This document shows positions 8,384-16,722 of a stretch of DNA of 64,000 nt, piece by piece. Source of the stretch: Pseudoflavonifractor sp. 524-17 (GTDB lineage: Bacteria; Bacillota; Clostridia; Oscillospirales; Oscillospiraceae). The first letter of the stretch is position 1. Each line of letters starts with the position of its first letter. The stretch lies in assembly GCF_009935845.1 (NCBI RefSeq), contig NZ_QWEK01000004.1, positions 62,001-126,000 on the forward strand. Direction: 5' to 3'. The translations under genes were made by a program, and so were the position numbers. The notes under the pieces were generated by a model. The model was not told where the DNA came from, made no database searches, and was given only the letters and a program-made list of their open reading frames with translations.

Positions 8384-8481
8384 TGTAGATCCGGGCGGCC
8401 CTTTCCGCGTGGATAACGAAAACTGATATTATAGAATATAGTCAATAATAGACTGCTATATATCTTGCTTTTAAATACAGA

Positions 8482-8509
8482 TTGACAATTAGAAAATACA
8501 TGGTATAAT
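8482..8509 (+). promoter_or_regulatory. Promoter of the secreted protein gene at 8618
   Basis: TTGACA (8482-8487), 16 bp, TATAAT (8504-8509): full consensus boxes. The predicted leader is about 100 nt. Confidence 0.85.
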
Positions 8510-8617
8510 TAGAGAAACTGATTAGTTTAATTTTCCACGAAAGGCGGTGAAAGAGTACAGGACGCTGTGATAGAGTAAGAGAGTGTGTATCATAGTTAAT
8601 AGTTAAAGGAGGACAAT

Positions 8618-9271
8618 ATGAAAAGGTTAGTAGAATTTCTTTTGACGCTTTGTCTTTGTGTCTCCCCCTTTGCGGCGCCGACTCATGCGGACACGGTTCA
8701 CGTTTCCACGGAAAAGCTGCAACCCCTATCTGCTGGCTCCGAAAAAGTGTCGGTCAGCAATCCTATGACTTTTGAGGAAATGGTTGCTGAATATGCCAAG
8801 AGTTCTGGCCTGACCTATGAGGAAGCGCTTGAACTGCTTCCTGCTCCGATTGAAACCCGGGCGCCGGTCACTTATCGCACTTTAAAGGCAACATTGGATG
8901 TCACGGATTCTTACAAACCTACATTGGATTTCTATTGTCAGACCTCTGAATCCGGGAACTATTGGGGCATTCTGTCCGTCTATTCCGTCCAGCTCAGTCG
9001 TAGCTATGATACCGGGATTTTGTCTTGGGTCATAACAAAGCAATTCAACGGTACGGTCGATTTCTGGCTTCGCAGTCCATATGAAATTGAGTACATTATC
9101 AATGGTGACTTCTTCAATAACGGAACAACCAGCAATAGCAAAAATACAGGCCTCAATATTGGCGTTAGCGGTGGCTTTTCCATTAACTTTACCCTAAACG
9201 GCGGAGATGGGAGCAGCTCTAACCACTACTCCTATTTTTATGAGCGCGAGTGGCTGTCTTTTCAAAGCTGA
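8618..9271 (+). CDS. Secreted protein of unknown function
   Basis: 217 residues. The N-terminus is a Sec signal peptide (MKRLVEFLLTLCLCVSPFAAPTHA, probable cleavage near residue 24). The mature part is Ser/Thr/Asn-rich with alternating hydrophobics, suggesting a beta-sandwich; the last third has Gly/Asn/Ser repeats (GVSGGFSINFTLNGGDGSSSN). I recognise no family. A strong AAAGGAGG precedes the ATG. Base composition is clearly lower in GC than neighbouring genes, which with the stand-alone promoter points to recent acquisition. A possible role for the divergent XRE regulator is untested. Confidence 0.75.
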   Translation: MKRLVEFLLTLCLCVSPFAAPTHADTVHVSTEKLQPLSAGSEKVSVSNPMTFEEMVAEYAKSSGLTYEEALELLPAPIETRAPVTYRTLKATLDVTDSYKPTLDFYCQTSESGNYWGILSVYSVQLSRSYDTGILSWVITKQFNGTVDFWLRSPYEIEYIINGDFFNNGTTSNSKNTGLNIGVSGGFSINFTLNGGDGSSSNHYSYFYEREWLSFQS

Positions 9272-9313
9272 TCTCTTTCTTGACTCTTCGTTCCAATAGG
9301 CTCTAAAACAGTC

Positions 9314-9344
9314 AGGGGGCACACGGAAGTTCCGTGTGCCCCCT
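9314..9344. terminator. Hairpin between the secreted-protein gene and pnp (convergent)
   Basis: AGGGGGCACACGGAA / TTCCGTGTGCCCCCT. The T-run is weak on both strands, but the stem is 15 bp. Confidence 0.7.
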
Positions 9345-9364
9345 GGTTTATGCTTAAAATTCGC

Positions 9365-11515
9365 TTATTTCACGCTCTCGCCGGCGGCCTGCTTGGCCTT
9401 GATCTCCTTGAGGGCGTCCTTATAGGACAGGTTCACCCGGCCCTTTTCGTCGATCTCAGTAACCTTGACCCAGATCATATCGCCGATGTTCACCACGTCC
9501 TCCACCTTTTCCACCCGGCGTTCCGCCAGCTTGGAGATGTGGACCATGCCGTCCTTGCCGGGGGCCAGCTCCACGAAAGCGCCGAACTGGAGGATACGCA
9601 CCACCTTGCCATAGTACAGCTGTCCCACCTCGGGGACGAAGACGATGGTCTCAATGATCTTCTTGGCGGCATCGCAGCTCTCCGCATTCTCGCCGGCAAT
9701 ATAGATGGTGCCGTCGTCCTCGATGTCGATCTTGGCGCCGGTGTCGGCGCAGATCTTCTGGATCACCTTGCCGCCAGAGCCGATGACCTCCCGGATCTTA
9801 TCCACGTCGATCTTCATCTTCACCATTTTGGGGGCGGTGGGGGCCACCTCCGGACGGGGGGCGGCGATGCAGGGGAGCATAATCTCGTCCAGAATGGCAA
9901 ACCGGGCGTCCCGGGTGATCTCCAGGGCCTCTTTGATGATGGCGTGGCTCAGGCCGTCGTTCTTCAGGTCCATCTGAATGGCGGTGATGCCCTTCTTGGT
10001 GCCCGCCACCTTGAAGTCCATCTCGCCGTGGAAGTCCTCCACGCCCTGGATGTCAATAAAGGTGGTGAAGGATCCGTCGTCGTCCTGGATCAGGCCGGAG
10101 GAAATGCCCGCCACCGGGGCCTTGATGGGCACGCCGGCGTCCATGAGGGCCAGCGTAGACCCGCAGATGGAGCCCTGGGAGGTGGAGCCGTTGGAGCTCA
10201 GCACCTCGGACACCACCCGGATGGCATAGGGGAACTCCTCCACGCTGGGGATGACGGGTTCCAAAGCCCGCTCCGCCAGGGCGCCGTGGCCGTACTCCCG
10301 GCGGTTGGTGGACCGGGCGCCCCGGGCCTCGCCCACGGAGTAGGAGGGGAAGTTGTAGTGGTGCATATACCGCTTCTCCGTCTCCGGCCAGATGGTGTCC
10401 AGCTTCTGGGCGGCGGAGAGGGTGTTCAGCGTGGCCACGGACAGCACCTGGGTCTGCCCCCGGGTGAACAGGCCGGAGCCGTGGACCCGGGGCAGCACCC
10501 CAACCTCGGCGGCCAGGGGCCGGATCTCGTTTTTGGCCCGTCCGTCCACCCGGTGGCCCTCCAGCAGCCAGGCCTTGACGATCTTTTTCTGGAACTTGTA
10601 GGTGATCTCGTCCAGATACTTGTCCATCTCGGGGAACTCCTCCAGGAAGAGCTCGTGCCAGTGGTCCACCAGCTTGTTCCACCGCTCCTCCCGGACGTTC
10701 TTGTCGTCCGTGTCCATGGCGGCCTTGGCCTCGTCCATGGTGGCGGCGACGATTTTGTCAAAGAGATCCTGGTCGAAGTCGGCGTGGTCGTACTCCATCT
10801 TGGGCTTGCCGATCTCTGCGGTGATCTGGTTGATAAGGGCAACCTGCTTGCGGATCTCCTCGTGGGCCTTCACAATGCCCTCGTACATGATCTCGTCGGG
10901 GATCTCCTTGGCGCCGGCCTCGATCATCACCACCTTGCCCTCGGTAGCGGCCACGGTCACATCCATCTGAGAGGTCTCCCGCTGGGCGGCGTTGGGGTTG
11001 AAGACGATCGCCCCGTCGCAGTAGCCCACCTCCAGACAGCCGATGGGGCCGGCCCAGGGGATGTCGGAGAAACTCAGGCAGGCGGACACGCCGATCATGG
11101 CGGCCACCTCGGGGGAGCAGTCAGCGTCCACGCTCATCACGGTGCAGGTGACGCACACGTCGTTGCGGAAGCCGGAGGGGAACAGGGGCCGGATGGGCCG
11201 ATCGATGAGCCGGCTGGCCAGCACGGCGGGGAGGGAAGGCCGGCCCTCCCGGCGCATGAAGGAGCCGGGGATGCGGCCCACGGCGTACAGCTTCTCCTCA
11301 AAGTCCACGCTCAGGGGGAAGAAGTCCACCCCGTCCCGGGGCCGGGCGGAGGCGGTGACCGCCACCATGACCGTGGTCTCACCGTACTTGACCATGCATG
11401 CGGCGTTGGCCAGCTCGGCCACCTTGCCAATCTCCAGCACCAACGGCCGGCCGGCCAGATCCATGGAGTAGGTCTTGTAGTTGGGGAACTGTCTGTGCTT
11501 GATGATAGTTGACAT
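9365..11515 (-). CDS. pnp: Polyribonucleotide nucleotidyltransferase (PNPase)
   Basis: 716 residues, typical length. A 3'-5' phosphorolytic exoribonuclease of mRNA decay, acting as a trimer. Order: RNase PH domain 1 (about 5-230), helical linker, RNase PH domain 2 (about 320-550), KH domain with GSGGKVI (about 560-620) and C-terminal S1 domain (about 630-700, GKVVRILQFGAFVEL). The catalytic-core motif ALMDAGVPI is present. The start is the ATG at 11515 behind GGGAGG; nine extra in-frame codons upstream would include the ribosome site. It lies downstream of rpsO, the classical rpsO-pnp arrangement, with a hairpin between them. Confidence 0.98.
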   Translation of the reverse strand: MSTIIKHRQFPNYKTYSMDLAGRPLVLEIGKVAELANAACMVKYGETTVMVAVTASARPRDGVDFFPLSVDFEEKLYAVGRIPGSFMRREGRPSLPAVLASRLIDRPIRPLFPSGFRNDVCVTCTVMSVDADCSPEVAAMIGVSACLSFSDIPWAGPIGCLEVGYCDGAIVFNPNAAQRETSQMDVTVAATEGKVVMIEAGAKEIPDEIMYEGIVKAHEEIRKQVALINQITAEIGKPKMEYDHADFDQDLFDKIVAATMDEAKAAMDTDDKNVREERWNKLVDHWHELFLEEFPEMDKYLDEITYKFQKKIVKAWLLEGHRVDGRAKNEIRPLAAEVGVLPRVHGSGLFTRGQTQVLSVATLNTLSAAQKLDTIWPETEKRYMHHYNFPSYSVGEARGARSTNRREYGHGALAERALEPVIPSVEEFPYAIRVVSEVLSSNGSTSQGSICGSTLALMDAGVPIKAPVAGISSGLIQDDDGSFTTFIDIQGVEDFHGEMDFKVAGTKKGITAIQMDLKNDGLSHAIIKEALEITRDARFAILDEIMLPCIAAPRPEVAPTAPKMVKMKIDVDKIREVIGSGGKVIQKICADTGAKIDIEDDGTIYIAGENAESCDAAKKIIETIVFVPEVGQLYYGKVVRILQFGAFVELAPGKDGMVHISKLAERRVEKVEDVVNIGDMIWVKVTEIDEKGRVNLSYKDALKEIKAKQAAGESVK

Positions 11516-11673
11516 AAGTTGTCCTCCCTTTTCTCCGCGCACAGCGCCCGGCGGCCTTTTAGCACTTGAATGGAGGACGGGGCCGCGCCGGCCGGAGTCC
11601 GTCCCCTATTCAACTGCTAAAAAAGCGTTTGGGCGCCTGCGTCTGGTTTGTAGAATTTTTTCTGGACGGGAAC

Positions 11674-11703
11674 AAAGGTGGCGCGGAAAACCACGCCACC
11701 TTT
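11674..11703 (-). terminator. Hairpin in the rpsO-pnp spacer
   Basis: AAAGGTGGCG / CGCCACCTTT with a 10-base loop, about 12 bp after the rpsO stop. There is no T-run after it, so it may be an RNA-processing or attenuating site rather than a full terminator. Processing of the rpsO-pnp message at such a hairpin is known in E. coli. Confidence 0.55.
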
Positions 11704-11714
11704 GATTGGTTGGC

Positions 11715-11981
11715 TTACTTACGAATGCCCAGCTTGGCGATAATGGCGCGGTAACGCTCAATATCTTTGGCGGCCAGATAGTCCAGCATCTTGCGGCGCT
11801 TGCCGACCATCTTCAGCAGGCCCCGGCGGCTGTGGTTGTCGTGGATGTGAACCTTCAGATGCTCGGTCAGCTCCTGAATGCGGGCGGTGAGAATGGCGAT
11901 CTGCACCTCAGGGGAGCCGGTATCGGTCTCATGGGTGCGGTTGGCCTCGATTACGGCCGTCTTTTCGTCCTTGCGGATCAT
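11715..11981 (-). CDS. rpsO: 30S ribosomal protein S15
   Basis: 88 residues, the usual S15 length. Binds 16S rRNA at the central domain. Characteristic stretches are visible: [45 protein letters not shown] and a C-terminal [12 protein letters not shown]. The start is the ATG at 11981, seven bases after AAGGTGG; the in-frame ATG four codons upstream has no site. Transcribed with pnp from the promoter at 12104-12132. Confidence 0.98.
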   Translation of the reverse strand: MIRKDEKTAVIEANRTHETDTGSPEVQIAILTARIQELTEHLKVHIHDNHSRRGLLKMVGKRRKMLDYLAAKDIERYRAIIAKLGIRK

Positions 11982-12103
11982 GGGAAATTCCACCTTTCTG
12001 AATCATCTGCCCGGCGGCTGAGTGGAGGGCGGGTGAACCCCCGCGTAGAGCGGCAAAACCCCCTGGACCAAGCCGCGGGCCAGTACACTTGACGTGCTGG
12101 TAC

Positions 12104-12132
12104 ACTATACCACAGTTTACCCTGTCTGTAAA
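12104..12132 (-). promoter_or_regulatory. Promoter of rpsO-pnp
   Basis: Minus strand TTTACA (12127-12132), 17 bp, TATAGT (12104-12109). The leader before the rpsO ATG is about 115 nt. Confidence 0.75.
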
Positions 12133-12261
12133 GAAAAAAATCAGGATTTTGTGCTTTGACGGCATAATTCCGCGGTCGAAATATTCGAAAAATAACGTTT
12201 TGCCCCATGCGCGGGAACAAAGTATTTTACACAGCCCGTGGGATACGGTAAAATAGAATTC

Positions 12262-12330
12262 CAGCACCTGCATTCATAACCGGGGAATGCTGGATTCCCG
12301 TGGGATGCTGCTGTCCCGCAAGACAAAAAG
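12262..12330 (-). repeat. MITE-like repeat, copy M4 (partial)
   Basis: Read on the minus strand it matches the right half of the 164-bp copy at 24428-24591: TTTTTGTCTTGCG, then GGGAATCCAGC, ending CGGTTATGAATGCAGGTGCT. The left terminal repeat is absent. Confidence 0.5.
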
Positions 12331-12375
12331 CCCGTTTTATATCCTATCATAAATACAAATTAGGAGGACAGCGGT

Positions 12376-12426
12376 ATGCAAAGGAACACGTTCCCCCGCG
12401 CCCTCAGGGGGAGCCGGGGTAGATGA
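12376..12426 (+). CDS. 16-residue leader peptide upstream of the MATE gene
   Basis: ATG at 12376 is preceded by TTAGGAGGAC, the only strong ribosome site here. It encodes MQRNTFPRALRGSRGR and stops at a TGA (12424-12426) that overlaps the MATE start in ATGATGA. Five of sixteen codons are Arg. The layout predicts translational coupling or ribosome-stalling control of the exporter. This is my interpretation; the peptide has no homologue I know. Confidence 0.5.
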   Translation: MQRNTFPRALRGSRGR

Positions 12427-13745
12427 TGAGCCGTACACATACTTCTCTGCTGAAGACACTGGTATTTTTATCTCTTCCCACCATGCTGGAGGAGATTCTG
12501 GCCACGCTGCTGCAATATGTGGACACCGCCATGGTGGGCCAGCTGGGGGAGCAGGCCACGGCGGCGGTGAGCGTTACCACCACCGTCACTTGGCTGGTGA
12601 ACAGTATTTCCGGGGCGGTGGGAATGGCGGTGCTGGCCCTCATCGCCCGGTCCGTGGGGGCGGGGGAGAGAGACCGGGTGGCCAGGCTGTCCCAGCAGGC
12701 CCTCTTTCTGGCGGCGGCCTGCGGGCTGATCTGCGGCGGGGCGTCCATGGCCCTGAGCCCCTTCATCCCCGGCTGGATGGGGGCGGAGGAGGCCGTCCGG
12801 GGGCAGGCGTCCCTGTACTTTTTTATCGTCAGCCTGCCCATGGTCTTCCGCTCCGCCAACACCATTTTGGGGGCCGCCATCCGGGCCACCCAGGACACCC
12901 GCACCCCCATGCTCATCAGTATGGGGGCCAACTGCCTCAACGCCGGGCTGAATTACGTGCTGATCTACGGCTGCGAGCTGGGGGTCACCGGGGCGGCGCT
13001 GGCGTCGGCGGCGTCCTACACCCTCTCCGGCATGCTGATGTTCCTGGCCTACCGGAAGAAAGCCGCCCTGAGCTGGGCGTGGCGGGACTTTTCCATTGAC
13101 CGCCCCCTGCTGCGCCAGTGCGCCCGGGTGGGCCTGCCGGTGCTGGGCACCAGCGTGACCTCCTGCCTGGGCTATGTGGTCTTCGCGGGGATGGTATCCG
13201 GCGGCATGGGGACCACCGTCTTTGCCGCCCACTCCATCGCCGTGACCGCGGAGACCATCTTCTATGTTCCGGGGTACGGCCTGCGCACCGCCACCTCCGC
13301 CCTGGTGGGGGCCGCCCTGGGGGAGGGGGACAGGAAAAAGCTGGCTGCGGTGAGCCGTTTGAGCATCGCCCTGACGGTGGGGATGATGTGCCTGAGCGGT
13401 CTGGCCCTCTACTGCACCGCCCGGCCCCTGATGGCCCTGTTCTCCCCGGTGGACGCTGTGGTCTCCCTGGGGGCGGAGATGCTCCGGCTGGTGGCCTTCT
13501 CCGAGCCCTTTTTCGGCCTGATGGTGGTGCTGGAGGGCATTTTTTACGGCCTGGGCCGCACCCGCAGCGCCTTTGTCATCGAGACGTTCAGCATGTGGGG
13601 GGTACGGATCCTGTTTACCTTCCTGTGTGTGTCTGTATGGCGGCTGGACCTGCGGGCGGTGTGGCTGTGCATGATCGCCGACAATGTGTGCAAGGCCCTC
13701 CTCTTCTCTCTGGTCTTCCTGCGCGCCCGCCGGCCGCTGGTCTGA
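12423..13745 (+). CDS. MATE family efflux transporter
   Basis: 440 residues, 12 predicted transmembrane helices. MATE carriers export drugs or metabolites using Na+ or H+ gradients. Family features: the N-terminal FLSLPTMLEEILATLLQYVDTAMVGQLG, the internal twofold repeat starting near residue 235 (VGLPVLGTSVTSCLGY), and a conserved Pro in helix 1. The start is one of the two ATGs at 12423/12426, inside the overlap with the leader peptide stop. Substrate is unknown. No regulator is adjacent. A second, differently built MATE gene lies at 18042-19418. Confidence 0.92.
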   Translation: MMSRTHTSLLKTLVFLSLPTMLEEILATLLQYVDTAMVGQLGEQATAAVSVTTTVTWLVNSISGAVGMAVLALIARSVGAGERDRVARLSQQALFLAAACGLICGGASMALSPFIPGWMGAEEAVRGQASLYFFIVSLPMVFRSANTILGAAIRATQDTRTPMLISMGANCLNAGLNYVLIYGCELGVTGAALASAASYTLSGMLMFLAYRKKAALSWAWRDFSIDRPLLRQCARVGLPVLGTSVTSCLGYVVFAGMVSGGMGTTVFAAHSIAVTAETIFYVPGYGLRTATSALVGAALGEGDRKKLAAVSRLSIALTVGMMCLSGLALYCTARPLMALFSPVDAVVSLGAEMLRLVAFSEPFFGLMVVLEGIFYGLGRTRSAFVIETFSMWGVRILFTFLCVSVWRLDLRAVWLCMIADNVCKALLFSLVFLRARRPLV

Positions 13746-13771
13746 ATCTAAGAATAATTGGCTATAATCGG

Positions 13772-13800
13772 TTGACAACCAAATACTTTTATAGTATAAT
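13772..13800 (+). promoter_or_regulatory. Promoter of the broken secreted peptidase-like gene
   Basis: TTGACA (13772-13777), 17 bp, TATAAT (13795-13800). Consensus strength, so the gene is probably still transcribed. Confidence 0.85.
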
Positions 13801-13866
13801 GATAATAAAAAACAGGCTTGTTTCTTGAGGAACAGTTAGAAGTTCACACGAAGAAAGGAGTACAAA

Positions 13867-14809
13867 ATGAAACAACTTTGGTCCTTATGTCTCGCGGCTG
13901 CAGTAATGTTGTCTTGTGTGTCAGCAACGGTTTGGGCAGCTGAGCAGGCAGAGGCAGAAACTGTCCAGGAACAGCTCTATGAGATCGATACACCCTATGA
14001 GTACCCAATTACACCTGCTTCTCCAGAGTGGAAGACATATCAATCTAGGGCGGAACGGCTTGCCGCCTGTCATGTCGATGACGCGCTCCTTCAGAAGATG
14101 ACAACCCCAGCCCTGGTAGAGACAGTTCTGACCTACCCCATGCTGCCGGATTGTTATGCCTACGATACCCTTGAGGCCGGTATGCGGTCAGTTTCGACGT
14201 ATTTTTCCGGAATTGATGAATTGGCCGCACGTCCTGATGCCATTGAGTGTTTAGAGGCTTATGCCGCGGCACAAGGCAGAAGCGGCGGAATCTATTCCAT
14301 GAACGCCAAGTATGTACAGATTTATCTTGAAGATGAGCTTCAGGAAGATACAGAGGCAGTTCAACCCTATTATATCTAAAAACACCAAATGGCTCTGCTG
14401 TGAAGGCAGCAACAAACCAAACCTGGGATGACGTAGGTTTCTCAATCTCGGAGGTGGTAAATGCGCAGGAGTATTATGAAGCAGCATACCCCAATGCAGT
14501 GCGTCTTTCCAGAGCAACCCCCTCGTATAACTGTCATTCTTACGCATGGTACAGCCAGTCAATAAGTAATAACTACTGGATCAATGACCCAAAACCTTAT
14601 ATGAACGATGGCAGTTACTCAAAATATGCAAGTCCTAAAATGGCGATATTGCTTATTGGAACGGTGGTTCGCACTCTGGCGTTGTAGCGTCGGTAGGCGG
14701 TGGTACAGTAGATCCGGTTCAGGTAAAATCCAAATGGGGAGCCCTTTTTCTTTATCAGTATCACATATTGGACTGTCCATACTCTGGAGTGATGTCATTC
14801 TGGAGATAA
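13867..14809 (+). pseudogene. Secreted cysteine/histidine (NlpC/CHAP-like) protein, two frameshifts
   Basis: The gene opens behind AGAAAGGAG with a signal peptide (MKQLWSLCLAAAVMLSCVSATVWA) and runs to a TAA at 14377-14379. The same protein continues in the next frame (KTPNGSAVKAATNQTWDD..., about 14379-14642), with YNCHSYAWYSQS, and then in a third frame (GDIAYWNGGSHSGVVASVGGG...) up to the TAA at 14807-14809. Each junction is repaired by restoring one lost base (near 14376 and in ATGG|CGAT near 14644). Rejoined, it is about 314 residues with a Cys (NCHSYAW) and His (GSHSGVV) dyad in the order and context of papain-fold NlpC/CHAP enzymes. The exact family is uncertain. The region is AT-rich relative to neighbours. 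Either decayed or assembly indels. Confidence 0.75.
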
Positions 14810-14853
14810 TCAGCAACAAACGACTAATAAGCCAGGGCATTTTTGTCCTACTT

Positions 14854-14896
14854 AAAACCCCGGAGCGCCTCGCATTGTGAGGCGCTCCGGGGTTTT
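14854..14896. terminator. Bidirectional terminator
   Basis: AAAACCCCGGAGCGCCTC / GAGGCGCTCCGGGGTTTT, 18-bp perfect stem with 7-base loop. Shared by the broken plus-strand gene and the minus-strand Mch operon. Confidence 0.92.
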
Positions 14897-14897
14897 G

Positions 14898-15536
14898 TTA
14901 TTCTCTGCTCAGATAGGTCTTGGCGGCGGTGAGGTCGTGCAGGCGCAGGAGGAAGGGGGGGAAGGCCCCGGCCAGCCGCTCCAGCAGGGGGGAGTCTCCC
15001 CGCACCCACAGGTCGCACACGCCGTAAGCGGCGGCGGTGTCCGGGGACAGCAGATTCACCGGGCAGCAGGACCAGCCCCACTGGATCTCCTCCGGGGCTA
15101 CGCCGCTGTCCAGCAGGAAGCGGACGGCGGCGGGGATGAGGCCCGCCGCCCGGACCGCTGCGGCGCACAGGCTCTCCGGCCCGGCAGTGACCAGATTTCC
15201 CTCCGTCTCTGCCTCGCCCTCACAGAAGGCGATGGCATAGGCCCCGTCCCCGTCCTTCTGCCCCAGAACACAAGCGCCGGCGGGAAAGGCTCCCGCGGCC
15301 AGCAGAGGGTCGTCGCACAGAATTTCCACCGTGGGCAGCTGGCTGTTCCCCAGCAGCTGCTGGGACAGGTTGACAATGGCCTTCCCGCCGTATAACCCCT
15401 CAATCAGACGGCGGGCGCTGCTCCACCCGCCGGGGCTGGCGTGGACCCGGCCGGGGGAGAGGGCCTGGCAGTGGTTGGCGGGGCAGTCCTCCCAGATATC
15501 CTGAAAAGCCTGACGGCTGTATTCCAATGGATTCAC
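14898..15536 (-). CDS. Protein of unknown function, partner of the Mch-like gene
   Basis: 212 residues, no signal peptide or transmembrane segment. I recognise no family. It has an alternating hydrophobic core (KAIVNLSQQLLGNSQLPTVEIL), a Cys-rich stretch (WGWSCCPVNLLS) and an acidic loop. The start is the second of two GTG codons (15536), 6 bp after AGAGGTG; the GTG at 15545 overlaps that site. It begins 28 bp after the stop of the Mch homologue and shares its terminator, so the pair is almost certainly one operon and one pathway. The Cys pair might bind metal or a thiol substrate, but that is speculation. Confidence 0.7.
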   Translation of the reverse strand: MNPLEYSRQAFQDIWEDCPANHCQALSPGRVHASPGGWSSARRLIEGLYGGKAIVNLSQQLLGNSQLPTVEILCDDPLLAAGAFPAGACVLGQKDGDGAYAIAFCEGEAETEGNLVTAGPESLCAAAVRAAGLIPAAVRFLLDSGVAPEEIQWGWSCCPVNLLSPDTAAAYGVCDLWVRGDSPLLERLAGAFPPFLLRLHDLTAAKTYLSRE

Positions 15537-15564
15537 AAAATTCACCTCTCAAAGATTTATTTTT

Positions 15565-16530
15565 TCAATAGCTGCCCAAAAAGCTCTTCTCCAGCACCTC
15601 GTACCCCAGGCGGCCGGAGGAGAATGTGCGGCCGGTGCGCAGGTTGTGGAAGTTGACCTTGCAGGGGGCGTCCCAATCCCGGGGCACGTTGGCCCAGCTG
15701 CGGCCGCTGCGGGCGAAGAGCTCCTCAAAGGGAGTGCCGTAAATATCGGTGTTCTTGTCAAAGGTCAGATCGGGGAGGATGCGCTGGATGTCTCCGTCAG
15801 GGCAGTCCACCCACAGGTTGGTCTCCTGGCCGTAGATGAGGCAGTCGTTCACCCGGCCATAGGCCATGTTTTCGTCGTCCCCGCCGTGGATGATGGGGGA
15901 GCTGGCGGCGGCCTGAACCACGCAGTTTACGTCAAAGCCCCGGTCCACCAAAGTGGGGAAGGTCTGCTCCACGTTGCGGGCGGTCACCTGCACCGCGCCG
16001 GACAGGGTGCCGGTGCGCGCCGCCAGCAGGCAGAGGTTTTGGGGGGAGATGCCGATGGCATCGGCCAGCAGGCCGGTGAGCGCCTCGTCCGGCAGTTCAT
16101 CGGTCTGGAGGTGGGCCACCGCCAGCTCCCGCCATTCGTCCCGGTAGGGGACCTTGGCGGCGTAGTCGTCAAAGGGGCCCAGGGCGCGGAAGGGGCCGGA
16201 GAAGGTGATGCGCGCCCCACGGTAGTCCAGCACGAAAATCGCGTCGTGGGAGGACAGCTCCGCCACGGCAGGCCGGTCCACCGTGACCGTGGCGGCTGGG
16301 ACGAGATGGGGCCCGATCCACATGGTGGTAAAATCCAGCCGGCCCAGGCCCCCCAGACAGGTGTGGGTAAAGAGCTGTCCGGCCCGCCACCCCGCTTTCT
16401 CATGTACGCCCATGTCAATCACCGTGGCGCCGTTGCTCAGATGATGGGCCTTGACTTGAAGCTGCTCCTGGTGGGGCAGAATCTCCCGCCGGATCAGCTC
16501 CGCCGCCCTCTGGTTGAGAGAAAATTCCAA
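15565..16530 (-). CDS. Methenyl-tetrahydromethanopterin cyclohydrolase homologue (Mch-like)
   Basis: 321 residues from a TTG (16530) placed 7 bp after AAAGGAGG; the upstream ATG at 16614 is not needed and would make the protein too long. Length and order match Mch (PF02289): GATVIDMGV near residue 40, FTHTCLGGLGRLDF, a central LCLLAARTGTLSGAVQVTARNVEQT block, GFDVNCVVQAAASSPI, GRVNDCLIYGQETNLWVD, and the C-terminal NLRTGRTFSSGRLGYEVLEKSF. In methanogens and methylotrophs Mch hydrolyses methenyl-H4MPT to formyl-H4MPT. No other C1-H4MPT or H4MPT-synthesis gene lies in this window and Firmicutes normally use folate, so the true substrate is open. The neighbour at 14898 is the only clue. Confidence 0.82.
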   Translation of the reverse strand: MEFSLNQRAAELIRREILPHQEQLQVKAHHLSNGATVIDMGVHEKAGWRAGQLFTHTCLGGLGRLDFTTMWIGPHLVPAATVTVDRPAVAELSSHDAIFVLDYRGARITFSGPFRALGPFDDYAAKVPYRDEWRELAVAHLQTDELPDEALTGLLADAIGISPQNLCLLAARTGTLSGAVQVTARNVEQTFPTLVDRGFDVNCVVQAAASSPIIHGGDDENMAYGRVNDCLIYGQETNLWVDCPDGDIQRILPDLTFDKNTDIYGTPFEELFARSGRSWANVPRDWDAPCKVNFHNLRTGRTFSSGRLGYEVLEKSFLGSY

Positions 16531-16663
16531 CGATAAGCCTCCTTTGCGCCTGATTTCTTTAGTAGTACAATCCTGCCAAGCCACTATATCACATGGAACG
16601 GTTACTTTCAACACAATTCTGCTTTTTCAGAGAAATGCCTTGTGCAAAACAGCAGAAAAAATA

Positions 16664-16703
16664 CGGCTTTCCCGCTGAACCACTTGGTTCAGCGGGAAAG
16701 CCG
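16664..16703 (-). terminator. Terminator after the GntR gene
   Basis: CGGCTTTCCCGCTGAACCA / TGGTTCAGCGGGAAAGCCG followed on the minus strand by TATTTTTTC. Confidence 0.92.
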
Positions 16704-16722
16704 CATCCAGCCGGCGCTGGGG

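Noticed and set aside
9350-11512. 720-codon plus-strand frame opposite pnp
   Set aside because: Low-complexity His/Gly/Leu antisense of a GC-rich gene; no ribosome site or domain.
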